Source: Astrothelium macrocarpum
Taxonomy: Eukaryota > Ascomycota > Dothideomycetes > Trypetheliales > Trypetheliaceae
Length of the DNA: 64,000 bases
Direction: 5' to 3'
Assembly: GCA_021030915.1 (NCBI GenBank)
Contig: JAGEMR010000041.1
Location: 62,001 to 126,000 of the forward strand
Both the position numbers and the translations under genes were made by a program. The notes under the pieces were generated by a model that worked only from the letters and a program-made list of their open reading frames with translations, ran no database searches and was not told where the DNA came from. Positions 21,130-32,678 of the stretch are shown here, piece after piece. The stretch's first letter is position 1. The number at the start of each line of letters is the position of its first letter.

Positions 21130-23230
21130 ATGGAAGTGCTCTCCGTTGCTTCGTCTTTGGCTGGGCTCTTGGAAGCAGGAGCAGTAATGTCTTCTTTTTT
21201 AATTAGATTTGCGAAGAGGACGAGAAATGCTCCCCGTGCTGCAAAACAATTGATCAGTGAGGTCAACAGTCTTAAGGAGGTCCATCACCATTTGGATGCG
21301 TATTTATCCCTCGCCATAGGCATGAATGGTCCCGGGGCTTCGCTGATTACAGTGGCTGACGTTCAACTGACATTATCTGAGTACATGATGACATTTTCGG
21401 AGCTAGAGAAAATGCTTGGCACTTGTCAAAATGATGATGAATGGAAGGTATTTGATCGCTTTAAATGGGTGTTGAGCGAATCGTCGATATATGGCGTGCT
21501 TGAACGTTTACAAAGGACCAGAAACAATTTGATGTCACTCCTGACTATTCTGAATAGGTACGTCTCGATAATATATGCATCCTCCCATAGTGATGAACAT
21601 TTACGAGCACCCAGTCGGACTGTTTTCGAGGCTTTAGCTTCAAGACAAGGGTTTAGAGATTCGATCGAGAAAGTCGTCGTAAATGGCTCAGATATCAGCC
21701 AACGTCCCCAATCTGGCACTGAGGATAGCATCTCCGTACGCAGGAGCCTTGAATCTGTGGCAGGCAAGATAAACCAGACCAAGGACGGAAACAAGACTCT
21801 TTCAATCCTTTCAGTGCGTTGCCCCTTTGAGGAAGTTCTAATTGCATCGAGACCTTATCGTGGGCCTTGCAATAGAGACTCGTTGTTGTCGACTGTGACG
21901 TCAGCTGCAAGGACGTCGATGCTTTCAGCAATCAGCCTATCTGTTGTTTCGAATATCTCACTTGTCGCCGTACCTATTTGCGCTAGTGACATCTACAACA
22001 GCCAGCGATACAGATTCGGCATTGCAGACGACTCTTGCGTCCTGCCAGCGTCTATTATTGAACAGCCAAGAAATGAACAGACACGACGAGGTGACCCCAC
22101 TGAGCTGTCGGATGGTGATGAAGAGAATCCGGCTTCTAGCACACGCCCGCAAATAACCAAGTCGGAACTAGACAGTGCTCCAATGCTCATTAACAAGACT
22201 AGGAAAATTATCTGGCGTAATAGCCTCGCAATCCTCGCTTTTCAGCAAAGGCTAGGCCGTTTATCTCTTTTGAAAGTTCGATTACTTTCTCCGTACTCTT
22301 CAAACCCCACAGTCTTAGGAGGAACCCTTCGAGATGCTAGATTTCCTGTGCACAGCATCAACGATCACACTGGCCAAAAAGGCCTATGCGGTTACATTCC
22401 AACGTTCCTCGCCCAGTCCGGGAAATTTCTCAGAACATATGGTTAGTCTTTTTCTTCATGCTCATTCAACACACATGATGGTGATTTTGCTTTTGTATTG
22501 TAATTGTCATCGGTGCTAATGTGGTTACTTAGCCTGGAACCATGACGATATCGTTGGAATCTGCGATGCCCCCCTTTCTAATTCGAGAACTGAAGAAATC
22601 ATGCATACTTTCATGACGCCACCGGCGTACGGAGCATGGTTCGATTTCGATGGATACTCTATCCATGATGTGATTTCGTTCATGATCGGATTTTGGAAGC
22701 GTCATCGGAAACAAGAAGCCGTGTTATTGGACTATGTACTCCCTCAAGAAGTATCGCAATATTTGACCACATCGCCAGTCGCAGGTGTAATTGAGATAGT
22801 CGATCAATACTACAAGAAAATATGTCAAGACTTGCTGTTATATGATAAATTGACGCTGCTGTATTTATTGGATCTTCTGGCGACCTTATGTTTTCGAGCG
22901 AACTGGGACACAAGGATATGGCTGTACTTAGCCAAGGCTTTCGCACCACTAATCATGGAATTTCATGAAGAGAGAGAAGACCTTGTTACCTTCCTGATTC
23001 AATACCACCGGACTCTCACTCCTGCAAGTTACAAAGATTTTTACCTCGGGGGTGAGTGGAAGTTTCTAGACTTGGACCAGAAGCCACCAAAAACCACACC
23101 AATTCGGACCGGCTCATTTGAATCATTCGAAGAGGACATTTGGCGCAATCCCGACGCTTCCGAGAGGTTTTTGGCGATCAAAAGCACCCAGCGAGACCGT
23201 CAAGACAGTGATGAGACCTTGGTCGTTTAA
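21130..23230 (+). CDS. Protein with fungal Helo_like_N (STAND-type) N-terminal domain
   Basis: Exons 21130-22441 and 22533-23230 join in phase 1 across a 91-nt GTTAGT...ACTTAG intron with a gtgctaat branch site; the product is 669 residues. Residues 1 to about 130 (MEVLSVASSLAGLLEAGAV, LISEVNSLKEVHHHL) match the N-terminal domain found on many fungal STAND/NLR proteins (Helo_like_N, also called PigL_N). No NACHT, NB-ARC or repeat domain follows. The middle is Ser/Thr-rich and disordered, and the second exon is a compact unknown region (YGAWFDFDGYSIHDVISFMIG, LLYLLDLLATLCFRANWD). I infer an accessory signalling or allorecognition role from the N-terminal domain only. Confidence 0.75.
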
Positions 23231-23602
23231 GGGTTCTGGAGCTCTTGGAGAGCGATATTCAGGGGTAATTGGTGAGGATTGTAGCTTTTGTCTTTGCTTC
23301 GATGGACCTCTCTTTAATGACATACAAGATCTGAGCGAATTTCTTATGCGTGGAATATATCATCTTGTCGGTCTTTTTCAATTTTGCTTGCCTCGTTTAG
23401 GAACGTCAACAAACGTAGTCAGGATGCAACAACGGTCATTTTGGGAAGACGCACGAAGTTCTTTTCGATTTTGATTCAAAGATAATGTCTTTTGTCTAAG
23501 TCCCCGAATATAGCACTGTGGATCCTAATATAAATGTTTTCTGCCGAAAAAAATTTCAAATGAACACCCTCGGAGCTCATAGAGTATCCGTCGTTTATCC
23601 AT
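23231..23602. other. Tail-to-tail intergenic region
   Basis: Convergent 3' flanks of the Helo_like_N gene and of the second methyltransferase. No gene seen. Confidence 0.5.
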
Positions 23603-24736
23603 CTAGGGACCTTCCGTGTCACCACGTGTGATGGGTCGATCTTCTCTATGGTATACATAAATATCGATGGGCATGTCACTATCGGGCAGAGCGACTGAAG
23701 AATGACTGGCCTGAACCAAATTGGCCGCAGAAACCAGCTCAAAAAAAATAGTCTCGCTAGGGTGACGAGTTTTCATCGAAACGACCACAATGGCTCTAGG
23801 TGATTTCGAACAAAGGGCTGCTATGGTTCTCACAAGGGCGTGTGTTGAATCTGGGTTGTAAGTGCAGTCTGCTACGACGATCAAGTCCAGCGTCTTATCC
23901 TGGACCTTGGGCGGAAGATCAAGTTCCCAATCTAGAGGCTCGAATTGGACCGTTGAAGACATTGCTGGGTTCATGCTCGTAATGTTGCGTTTGACGATCT
24001 CTTCTACCTCAGGTGTATCGGTAAGTGTCACTGAGCAGTCGGGTATCGTTTGTGCCATGGCAATGCCGACGATGCCGCAACCACAACCCAGCTCTAGAAC
24101 ATTGAGGCGTTTGTAGGTAGCAGAAGCCAAAGTCTGCTCCAGCATGGGGAAGTCCCGTTCTTGCAATGACACGACACGGTCGAGAAATCCTGCCAAGACG
24201 ACGCCAGCGTCCCTTAAGGAATTAGTCTTCAACATGGAACTGGGCGGATTGCTCTCATACCAAAGATGTCGGGCGATACTCTCGCCCGTTTCCTCCCATA
24301 CGCTTATGATGCGATCACTAAATGGGGTGAAACGTCGCTCAACCATTCTTGGCAACTCTGAGCTGGCCCCTGAGCTATCCGTATAGTCGCTCCATGCAGA
24401 AATGACTGATGGAGGAGCACCAAGATGCTGGTTTTCAAAATGGTCCGAATAAGGATTGCTCCTGAGTCCGACATGAACACGGATTGGCCAATCGACATCT
24501 GTATGGGTTATGTCAAAGTCAAGAGGCAGGGATCGCATTCCCTTGTGCCAGAAGACATTTTTGCGGAGGAAGATATCGCCATCTGGATCTTGTGAACGCA
24601 GGGTGGCTGTAAGGGAGGTATCTCGTGGATAGAAGGTCTCACCTAGATCAGTGGTGATGGTAATCAAACATTTGACGAGCTTTTTATCGCCTTCTGAGGC
24701 CAAGTAAGGTGGCTTCAGAAAGCGGACGTAATGCAT
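23603..24736 (-). CDS. METTL21-type protein methyltransferase with N-terminal extension
   Basis: The frame is open to 24799, but the start at 24736 (MHYVRFLKPPYL) is preferred because this family of filamentous-fungal proteins opens with a similar motif; the product is then 377 residues. An N-terminal beta-rich domain of about 100 residues (CLITITTDLGETFYP, PIRVHVGLRSNPYSDHF) precedes the catalytic part. Catalytic motifs are WEETGESIARHLW, then SAM motif I VLELGCGCGIVGIAMAQ, then LTDTPEVEEIV, EPLDWE and post-motif II VVADCTYNPDST. It is classed with family 16 lysine methyltransferases; the substrate is unknown. Single exon. It is only distantly similar to the copy at 18740-19552, so recent duplication is unlikely. 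Confidence 0.82.
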   Translation of the reverse strand: MHYVRFLKPPYLASEGDKKLVKCLITITTDLGETFYPRDTSLTATLRSQDPDGDIFLRKNVFWHKGMRSLPLDFDITHTDVDWPIRVHVGLRSNPYSDHFENQHLGAPPSVISAWSDYTDSSGASSELPRMVERRFTPFSDRIISVWEETGESIARHLWYESNPPSSMLKTNSLRDAGVVLAGFLDRVVSLQERDFPMLEQTLASATYKRLNVLELGCGCGIVGIAMAQTIPDCSVTLTDTPEVEEIVKRNITSMNPAMSSTVQFEPLDWELDLPPKVQDKTLDLIVVADCTYNPDSTHALVRTIAALCSKSPRAIVVVSMKTRHPSETIFFELVSAANLVQASHSSVALPDSDMPIDIYVYHREDRPITRGDTEGP

Positions 24737-25369
24737 GGCGAAATAAAGTTCATCTTTCTCGATGAAACGTTGAGCCGAGCGACTTCGCAGAACTGGCAAA
24801 CTCGAGAGGAAAATGTCATACTAGCTCTCCACTATAGCCCATGATGTAGGTGCTCAGTCAGACTGCGATCCCCAGCAGGGCGCTTGTCCGGAGGGAATGC
24901 ACGGGGATCGCAGATGCTGATCTTTACTGTCACAGGCCCTGAAATTACCGAGAAAGGCATAACGCAAGGGATATGTGTTGCAAATCGCCAGCGTTGCCTG
25001 GTGTGGCCCACGAAGCTGATGAAGATCCGGAAATTGAGAAAAGGTCGTTGGTCAGGGACCTAGTGGAAAGCTGCTAGCGTCAGGGTCTGTGGGGACGGAA
25101 GGATGCAGGGCGCATGAGGTCATTCTCGCCTCAAGACGGAAGCGGAGAGAACGTATCTCAGAGGGGTCTCGCCAGGCTTCTGCCGAAGATACTCCGCAAA
25201 TGTATCTCAGATGCTCAGCACCAACCAGCCTCATCAATGTTTCATATCTCCACGCTGTTACACTTTGAGCATCTGACCCCGTTGTGTCTCGGTAAGGGCT
25301 TGATAAGGGCCAGAAAGTGGTCACAACCTCCAAAGACCAATCTTCTCATGCTTCGCCCACTACGCAAAC
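24737..25369. promoter_or_regulatory. Divergent promoter region
   Basis: A 633-bp gap between two divergent start codons. No distinct motif can be assigned. ORFs at 25052-25333 and 25114-25386 overlap each other on opposite strands and are rejected. Confidence 0.35.
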
Positions 25370-26755
25370 ATGTATCGCCGAAGTGATCCCCGTATAAGAC
25401 GGACCTTGAATCAGCTGTCCCAGAATCTCGAGTCCGCCAATGAATCTGCTCAGGCTAATCTCTATAATGTTACCCAAACCTACATCAGCCCTTGCCTATC
25501 TTCCGTCTCCAACAGTCTGACATATTGCGCCGAGTCTGCCTGCCCATGTATACCAATTCTCAATCGCGATGAGCGCATTCGACAGAGACGGCGGCAAAAG
25601 CCGAGAGGAAGAGCAGAAGCAAGTTTCGACTTTTACGATGATTGGGAGGAGGACGAGACAGATGGCCTACTTGGCTGGGGAAGCGATGAGTTGGACAGGT
25701 TATTAGCTGGAACTGGGAGTAGTCACACTGGCCAATATGGAAGGCAAAGAGCAATGAGCTATGGATCGCGAAAAGACGGGCCATTGTACCCAGGAGGCAG
25801 AAGGAAAAGCGCAGTACAGCCGCACGATGGTGGACCCGATCCAACCATAATACCAAACACGTCATATCTTGGATTTCTAGGCCGATGGCCTTGGAAAGTT
25901 GGCAGTAAAGGGCTGAAATACAAACCATCTGCTGCGGATCTTCAGGAACATCCCGGCCAGTCACGGAGAGCAGGACCCGAGGCCGAACCTCTTGCAGAAG
26001 ATTCTGATGAAGGCGAGGAAATGGCGCGGAAGAAGGGACGGAAGAGAAGTGCGACGGCTGGCTCAGGTCATACGACGGACTCATACAGCTCTCGAGGCGA
26101 TATTTTCCCGAGTGATGGAGAGGATGATGCGGTTCCTCTAGATGACGAATTTGCTATGGTTTTGGAACGTCGAACAACGAACCAAAGCAGTCACGATGAG
26201 AGCAGCAGTGGCAAGACAAGAAAGTCTGGCCGACCATCAAATTCGCGAGTATCTACACGAGCGGGATCTTTGAGAAGTATGCATACTTCTGGAAAGAAGA
26301 AACCTCCCCATTTCGAGAGCATGAAGCCTGCAAAATCCGATGCTAGTATTGTGCCATCTTTAGCTGAGCTCAAACAGGAGGAGGAACTCGTGCGGCAAGA
26401 AGAGGAAGAAGATGTCCAGAGACGAAGAGAGGCTGCGGAAAGGCTTGCATTTCAGCGTGGCCTAGCTTCTCCCGAGGAATCCGATCTGAAGTCACCGGCA
26501 GCAACAAGCGCTTTGACCTCGCCCGCTGTGGAATCCATCAGAAGTCAAGTCTTTTCACTAGATTCAACTGTGCCGCCAACTCCTGGTTCCAATGCGCCAT
26601 CAGTGAATGATGTTAGGCCAGAACCTGAGGAACCGGCCGATGAGTTACGCCCGATCAATCAGAGACATGATGAAATTGAGCAGAGAGAAAACGATCCGTC
26701 TGATAGTGGATTCGTCCCTGCCCATCTACCACATTTCTCGAAAGATTTGGGTTGA
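25370..26755 (+). CDS. Conserved, largely disordered fungal protein
   Basis: 461 residues, single exon. Residues 1-65 hold a structured, Cys-containing segment (TYISPCLSSVSNSLTYC, ACPCIPI). A conserved patch follows (FDFYDDWEEDETDGLLGWGSDELDRLL), and residues 150-165 contain TSYLGFLGRWPW. The rest is charged and Ser/Pro-rich, with a predicted coiled coil (ELKQEEELVRQEEEEDVQRR) near residue 345. This pattern is familiar from uncharacterised proteins of filamentous ascomycetes. The short hydrophobic Cys-rich N-terminus could be lipid-modified or membrane-associated. That is inference; no function is assigned. Confidence 0.7.
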   Translation: MYRRSDPRIRRTLNQLSQNLESANESAQANLYNVTQTYISPCLSSVSNSLTYCAESACPCIPILNRDERIRQRRRQKPRGRAEASFDFYDDWEEDETDGLLGWGSDELDRLLAGTGSSHTGQYGRQRAMSYGSRKDGPLYPGGRRKSAVQPHDGGPDPTIIPNTSYLGFLGRWPWKVGSKGLKYKPSAADLQEHPGQSRRAGPEAEPLAEDSDEGEEMARKKGRKRSATAGSGHTTDSYSSRGDIFPSDGEDDAVPLDDEFAMVLERRTTNQSSHDESSSGKTRKSGRPSNSRVSTRAGSLRSMHTSGKKKPPHFESMKPAKSDASIVPSLAELKQEEELVRQEEEEDVQRRREAAERLAFQRGLASPEESDLKSPAATSALTSPAVESIRSQVFSLDSTVPPTPGSNAPSVNDVRPEPEEPADELRPINQRHDEIEQRENDPSDSGFVPAHLPHFSKDLG

Positions 26756-26994
26756 GGCTGTTTTATCGCAGCAATGCCACTCGACCCAAGTTCTCTGGCC
26801 ATGGGCATATCTACCCATCGCGCCTCCATAAAATGAACGGCGACTTCTCGTCCGTCGATAATCCGGACGATCTCGAACTAAGAGACGTTTATCCGCAGAT
26901 TTTCTGAGGGTTATCACTATTCGATCAGCGTGTCCGAAATCCTCGTAGAATATCGGCCATCAAGTTCGATACTTTATAGATTCGTCCCCAGAAG

Positions 26995-28177
26995 TCATGT
27001 AATTTTTTCAATTGCAAGTTTACCGCCATTATCTTCTGCGCGGACCAATTCTTTTGTTTCAATTCGCCTCTTCCATGAATCTGCCTCGCCGCGAGCCGTC
27101 ATGATCGTCATTCGTACGGCTGGAGAATCTTTTCTTGACTCTTCTTGGTCACCAATACACGTATACGTCCACCGCCCGAAAGCCCAATTCAAAACATATC
27201 GCCTCGCATCACTTTTTGAATCTCCATTCTCGCTCCCTCCTGCTACCTCACCATCCGATGACTTTGGGTTCCCACTTGACACTAATACCGCCTTTATCCG
27301 ATACACCTCATCTTTCGGCGCCGTTTCCAACAACTGCTGCAGCCTTACCACATCCACCCCTGCCGCGTCTCCCTCCAACCTCACCGACAACACCTCAATC
27401 TCGCTCTGATGACCTTCCCCCTCCCCATGCTCATGCCCCTCGTGCCCATCCACCTCCGTCCCGACCTTCTCCCACCACTCCGCACCCCTCCCCACCCCCA
27501 CCCCAAACACAACCCGTGCATCCACCCACCCGCGATCACTCCGCTCCTTCGCCACCGGCACCTCCAAATCCCCGACACGATCCAGCACCTCCTCAAACAC
27601 CCGCTCCGCAACACCCTCCCACTTGTTCAGCACAATCAGGTCCGTGTAGCGCGCCTGCAGCTTCGCCGTGTACGACGTGTCGGCGTACCCCTTCCAGTTG
27701 GCGACGTCCAGCACGCACACCACGCCGTCGAGCACGTAGCGCCCGCCGGACGCCGCCGCGAGCCGGTTGATCTCGAGCACGAGCGTGGCGGGGAACGCGG
27801 AGCCCGACGTTTCGATGAGGATGCGGTCGGGGGAGGCGGTGGTGGTGAGGGCGGTGAGCGCGTCGGAGAGCTGGCCGACTTGGTTGCTGGATTGGGCGCG
27901 ATGTTAGATGGGTGGGGGGAATGAGGCAGAGGAAGAGGGATGGGGGGATGGGGGAAAGACGTTACCAGCAGATGCAGCCGTTGAGCATTTCGCGGACGTC
28001 CTGGATGGCGGAGGCGGATGCGAGTTGACTGTCGATGGCGACGTCGCCAAATTCGTTTTTGAGGATGGCGAATTTGGTGTCGGGTAGTTGTGGGACGAGG
28101 TTGAGGATGAGCGTTGTTTTACCGGAGCCGAGGAAGCCGGTTATGATGGTGACGAGGATTGGGGTTTGAGGCGCCAT
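26995..28177 (-). CDS. CobW/Zng1-type GTPase metallochaperone
   Basis: Two exons, 27966-28177 and 26995-27886, join within a Cys codon across a 79-nt GTAACG...TCCAG intron; 367 residues from MAPQTPI (an upstream ATG at 28195 adds six). The G domain has the Walker A GFLGSGKTT, NEFGDVAIDSQL, the metal-site GCICC formed exactly at the splice junction, IETSGSAFP, and the NKWE guanine motif. A His-rich loop (GHEGHEHGEGEGH) precedes the C-terminal domain with ALNWAFGRW-like sequence (YVLNWAFGRWTYT). Zng1-type proteins hand zinc to client enzymes such as methionine aminopeptidase. The 27380-28170 stretch is much richer in G and C at third positions than its neighbours. Confidence 0.9.
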
Positions 28178-28807
28178 TATCGCAATGAGAGACAATTCGA
28201 AATCGGATAATTGAACTTGTCCGGTCGACTCCGGCTTGAAATTATCAAGGTAGAAGCGTGAAGATAATGGTGTTTTAGATGAAGATGAGGAATCGAGAAG
28301 AAATGAGAAGTACTAAAAAGAATCTTATAAGAGCTTCATGCCAGAAAAACGCCAAACATAAAATGATCTATTTTCTATAGGAGTCCATACGTTGGGATGA
28401 AAAAAAAAAATAATAAATACGTACCTGAAGTACTCTTGGACCCTGGAACCGGATTTGAGAGATTGACGTCACGCCTCGGAGTGGGATGTTTCTGGGTGTG
28501 ATGGTGCCAGGTGAAGCCTGGAACATCAGACTAATGCAAATCTACCACCATAAGGTAGTTTGGCTCATGATATGTGCTGGACCTGATTCGCTGGGCCCTA
28601 TAAAGGCCTTCGCATGGATGCTGGGCCAATGTTGGCTCATGCATTTGGAGCTTGGCATACGATATGTGAGGCTTGGCACTTTGATCAAGCCGTATAAAGC
28701 AGTCGCTACCACTCGACCAAGGCTTAAAGTAGCCCCTTCCCAATTGTTCTCTAGAAGATACTTAAGCCCGATCTGCTAGTTTGAATCATCATACAAGACT
28801 CTAAATC
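28178..28807. promoter_or_regulatory. Divergent promoter of CobW gene and small stress-type protein gene
   Basis: On the rightward side there are TATA-like elements at about 28599 (tataaagg) and 28692 (tataaagc), and a CCCCT stress-type element near 28734. The 10-mer ttggctcatg occurs twice (28560 and 28632). A 10-base A run lies near 28399. Stress control is suggested by CCCCT but not shown. Confidence 0.4.
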
Positions 28808-29273
28808 ATGGACTTCGTGAAGAATCTTGGTGGCGGCGAGAAGAAAGACGAATCGTCCTCAACTGAGCAAAAGCAAGCTGGCGGCAGCTTCTTGAGCGGC
28901 GTGACTGACAAGATCAACACCGCCGCTGGAGGAGGAAAGGAGAGCGAGAAGAATGAGGACTTGCTCGATAAAGGTGATTTCGTACCGCAAGAGTCCATAT
29001 TGGCGGAGCTGTCACTAACTGCTTGGGCGTTAAGGCATTGATGCGGTGCAGGAGAAAGTGTTTGGTCAAGGTCCTCAGGACAATGAAAGCGCCGTAAGTT
29101 CGAGTTTCCGTCTGCATTCTAATGGTAGTTTCATTTCCTACGTAGCTGACTGAACTGTGGGAAAGATTGAACAGGCAAAGGACGAGCAAATATCTGACTT
29201 CATTCGAGCCAAGTACAAGAGTACCACTGGATCCGACTTTCCCATCAAGGACAAGGAGACAAAATTTGGCTGA
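28808..29273 (+). CDS. Small hydrophilic protein of fungal stress type, three exons
   Basis: Exons 28808-28973, 29035-29093 and 29166-29273 give 110 residues. The product opens with MDFVKNLGGGEKKDE, continues Gly/Lys/Glu-rich, then runs DAVQEKVFGQG, EQAKDEQISDFIR and ends in TTGSDFPIKDKETKFG. This architecture is common to small, highly expressed, Gly/Lys-rich proteins of filamentous ascomycetes often induced by stress or in conidia. The third exon acceptor could be 29165 or 29174; both keep frame and differ by three residues. No catalytic domain. A role as a stress protectant is inference from composition and from the CCCCT and TATA elements upstream. Confidence 0.78.
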
Positions 29274-29518
29274 GTTCTAAAGGACTGTGGCGAGTTGCCG
29301 TTGCAAGAAATGCTGGCATGCAGTGCAATACGAAAGTCCAGCCAATGCAAAGTAGCTGAGGTTCGATATTGAGATTGAGACACGATATGTCAAAAGAGCT
29401 TTTAGCAAAATCATCAGTTCCGCATGCTTTTGGGACGATCCCGTGTGTTGTGGGAAAGCTTTGAGCCACTTCATGCTCTATTTCCACTTCTGATTGCACA
29501 CTCTCAGAGCAAATTCGT

Positions 29519-32471
29519 TTATTCCCCTCGCACACTTTCTTCCACCTCGCTCTGATTTGCCTCTGTTAATATATCGTTTGAATCCTCCATGATCGTATCA
29601 GAACTAGTTTCTTCCTCTGCTCTTGCTTCTTCCGCTTCTTTCCCTATCCGTGTCATTCGTATCACAAACTCTTTCTGCAGCTCTCGTAGCCAACTAGCCA
29701 GTACCTCGCCGTCCATTTGTCCACTTTGTGCTTGCAACAAATGCTCTTTCAAATTCAATATCAACTTACGTCTTCTCTCCCTCAAAACTGCAGTAGAGGT
29801 TCTCTTCCGCCGATTCACCTGCTCCTGCAGGCGGGTTGCGACCATCTCCGCGTATTCAATAACGTTTGGAGGAAGCGGTAGTAGCCTCGCCAGATTGAGA
29901 CCATAATGATGTTCTTGAACGGCTCCTTCTGCCAGCTTATACAACATGGTCATCTCGTTCTTCCTGGTCATTTCCGCTTGCAAGTGAAGATTGATCACAC
30001 CAGCCCGCTCCTCTAGAATCCGAGCGAGATCTCGAAAATGGGTGGCAAACCACACCATTGCCCGACTGTTGATCAGAGCCTCTGCAATTGCAAGTGCGAT
30101 AGCCATGCCATCCTGGCTGCTTGTTCCTCGACCAAGTTCATCAATGATCGCCAAACTACGATCGTCGATATTGTGCAAAATGAATGCCATCTCTCGCATT
30201 TCTGCAGCAAAGGTGGAAACGTTGGCTTCAATGCTATCATTAATGGAGACTCTCGCGAATAACTGTTCGACGATTGGAAACGCAGCATATTCTGCAGGAA
30301 CGAAGCTGCCAATTTGAGTCATGACGGATGCCAATGCAATTGAACGAGTGTATGTGCTCTTGCCGCTCATGTTGCAGCCGGTGATGATCTGAAAACGCGT
30401 CTGCTGGTTTGCATAGACATCGTTTGGTATGAACTTTACATTACTGTTTCTTTCCTTGATAGGATGTCGAGCAGCTTTCAGGGCTAGCACCCTCCCGAGC
30501 TGCGGCCTGACATAGTCGGAAGCAGCGACAATACTGGCAAAGCCCGAAATCATGTCCAGCATTGCTATCGCTTCACTGATTTTGAACAGAGTGGAGAGAT
30601 GGCTTCGGAGCTCAACAATCAAGTCATGAATCGCTCGATCACACATCATCACGACTTCGGTATGCGCGTCTGCAATCTTTGTTTCGTGAGTCTTCACAAC
30701 GTGATGGGAGTCGAATTATTATCCGTACCTTTTGATTCATTTTCATCAAGTCGAGGGTCTGGCATTCCACATTGTTCTTCCGACGGAAGACATTAGTGAA
30801 GACAGGGGGTAGAGCGCGACCCTCGAGTTCTGCGACAGGCAGACGAATGTAAAAGCCCCGAACATTGTCAAATTTCATCTCTAACGGAAACTGATGGGTC
30901 TCTATCCCCACGATTAGAAATCTTCGTCTCAAGGTGTCACTCTACGTTCTCACCCGCAAGTCCACGGACATGGTCATCGGCATCCAGTATTGCCTCTTTG
31001 TATGTTTGTCTTGCAATATCAATCAATCCGTTGGACCCGGACTGAACATGAATATTAGCACCGCACTCTGTTTGTGGCAAGATGGTTCTATACCTTCACG
31101 GCATAGGTCCGCTGATTGCGTAGTTCTAATGGTTGTTTCGCGTAAGCTGTATCTTCATTGATAGCGCGATGGATGAGGTTTTCCGCTCCTTCTATATTCT
31201 CCAGCGCACATATCTAGAAGGGTTAGCGACATAGTCAAGCGAACTCGTGGTTGGTCATTTGCAAACTTCACGGATTTCATGTAGTAGCTCGCTTCTGGCA
31301 CCTGAAAGCGCGTTGAAGACGGGGTGTACCATGGTGAGAAAATGCTTAAGCATAATGACATTGTTGATACACTGTTCGCTATATTGGATGGATAGCTTCG
31401 TTGGTATGGCTATTAGCTGGTCTCTGTCAGTCAGATACAATCTGTGCAAGCTTCATACTCAATTTACGGCCGTTAATATCCGATCGCCATCAAGGGAATT
31501 TTTGAGCGCTGCGACGAGCTGGATTAGTAGCTTCAACGTAATGATCCACATTATACGAGCCTGCTCTAGTTGCAAAGAACATTTCTTCCTTGGTGGTAAG
31601 TTCCTCAAGGGCATCATAACGAAGGTTCAGCGTGTTTGGAGACAGCAAAGGTTGCAAAATGTTGCTTCTTAGAAGTCTTGGGCCCATCGGAGTCAAGGTA
31701 TCATTCAGAAGTCCAAACAAACAATCATTTGACTTGGGATTTGCCAAATTCTGGATTAATTCCAAGGAACATATCGTGGAGATATCGATCATCATAGATC
31801 CTTCCGATGGCTCGTACTTGATCCTGAGTGAGTGAAAGGGAAATGTCGTAGACATTCCGAGCTCGATGTATTTGAATACCTAGAGACATATCAATCTTCG
31901 ACGCCACTAGAAACTTTGATCTGCATACAGCAGCGATACAGCAAACAGCAAGATAGTTGGTACCAATAGCGAGATTGATGGCTTCGACATCTTCTACAAA
32001 TGCTAGCTGCCGTATGTAGTCAAATCCCGCATTCTCGGCCCAGTATCGCCGGTCCAATATTGTAATGTTACTATCAAAGTCTTCCAGGTGCTCCTCGATG
32101 GTAGAAAACATCTTTGATTTGGGATTCACGGCAGTGGACATGATCAGTATTTGGGAAGGGCAGTAAACCGCCAACTTGCTCATTGTTTTGACATATGACT
32201 GATTGTCGCAGATTTGGGACAGAGCTGCTTCTCCTGTGTCAAGATTGACAAAGGCCAAGCCAACAGTTGGAGCAATTCCGCGAGACTCACTAATGGCACA
32301 GATGATCTGCTGATCTGTGGCAGCAAGCGTTGATACCCCGGTTCTAGGACGGGCCGTACTTGGTCTACCTTTGCTTGGTTGTCCAGTGCGGACCCGGGAA
32401 GTGGTGGTAGTGGCCCCATAGTATGGATAAGTGGAAAGAGAATTTGACTGTACAGTGGACGGTCGACTCAT
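29519..32471 (-). CDS. msh4: MutS homolog 4, meiotic crossover protein
   Basis: Eight exons, read right to left: 31929-32471, 31565-31879, 31468-31518, 31267-31416, 31094-31213, 30954-31041, 30729-30901 and 29519-30676; 865 residues. Landmarks in order: ICAISESRGIAPTVGLAF, FHSLRIKYEPSEGSMMID, DCLFGLLNDTLTPMG, SIQYSEQCINNVIML, AYAKQPLELRNQRTYAVK, VECQTLDLMK, the Walker A TGCNMSGKSTY, STFAAEMREM, Walker B LAIIDELGRGTSSQDG and ATHFRDLA. Msh4 pairs with Msh5 to stabilise recombination intermediates in meiosis and lacks the mismatch-binding domain. Exon 2 to exon 3 has no GT donor that keeps frame; a GC-AG intron fits. All other junctions are canonical. The frame is intact, so the gene is probably functional. 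Confidence 0.93.
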
Positions 32472-32678
32472 CGTGCCAGCTACGCTATTTGCTGACTCGA
32501 GTTATCATTCATGAGTCTGATTGAAAGCTGCTCCAGATGCGGTGCTTTGAAGAGCTTGACAGATCAGACTGGACAGAAGAAGACATTGCTGGTGTCCACG
32601 AGGCTGGAGATGAGGAAGAGATGGGCGGGTAAGGCTGCTAGTGCCGCCTAACCCTTGTCAGAATTTACACGCATGATA
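32472..32678. promoter_or_regulatory. Proximal promoter of msh4, cut by transposon
   Basis: About 207 bp lie between the msh4 start codon and the left end of the transposon. Before insertion the msh4 and rsa4 start codons would have been only about 0.3 kb apart, sharing one divergent promoter. Confidence 0.5.

Noticed and set aside
27135..27924. Pro/His-rich plus-strand ORFs opposite the CobW gene
   Set aside because: They are antisense shadows produced by the GC-rich third codon positions of the CobW exon.
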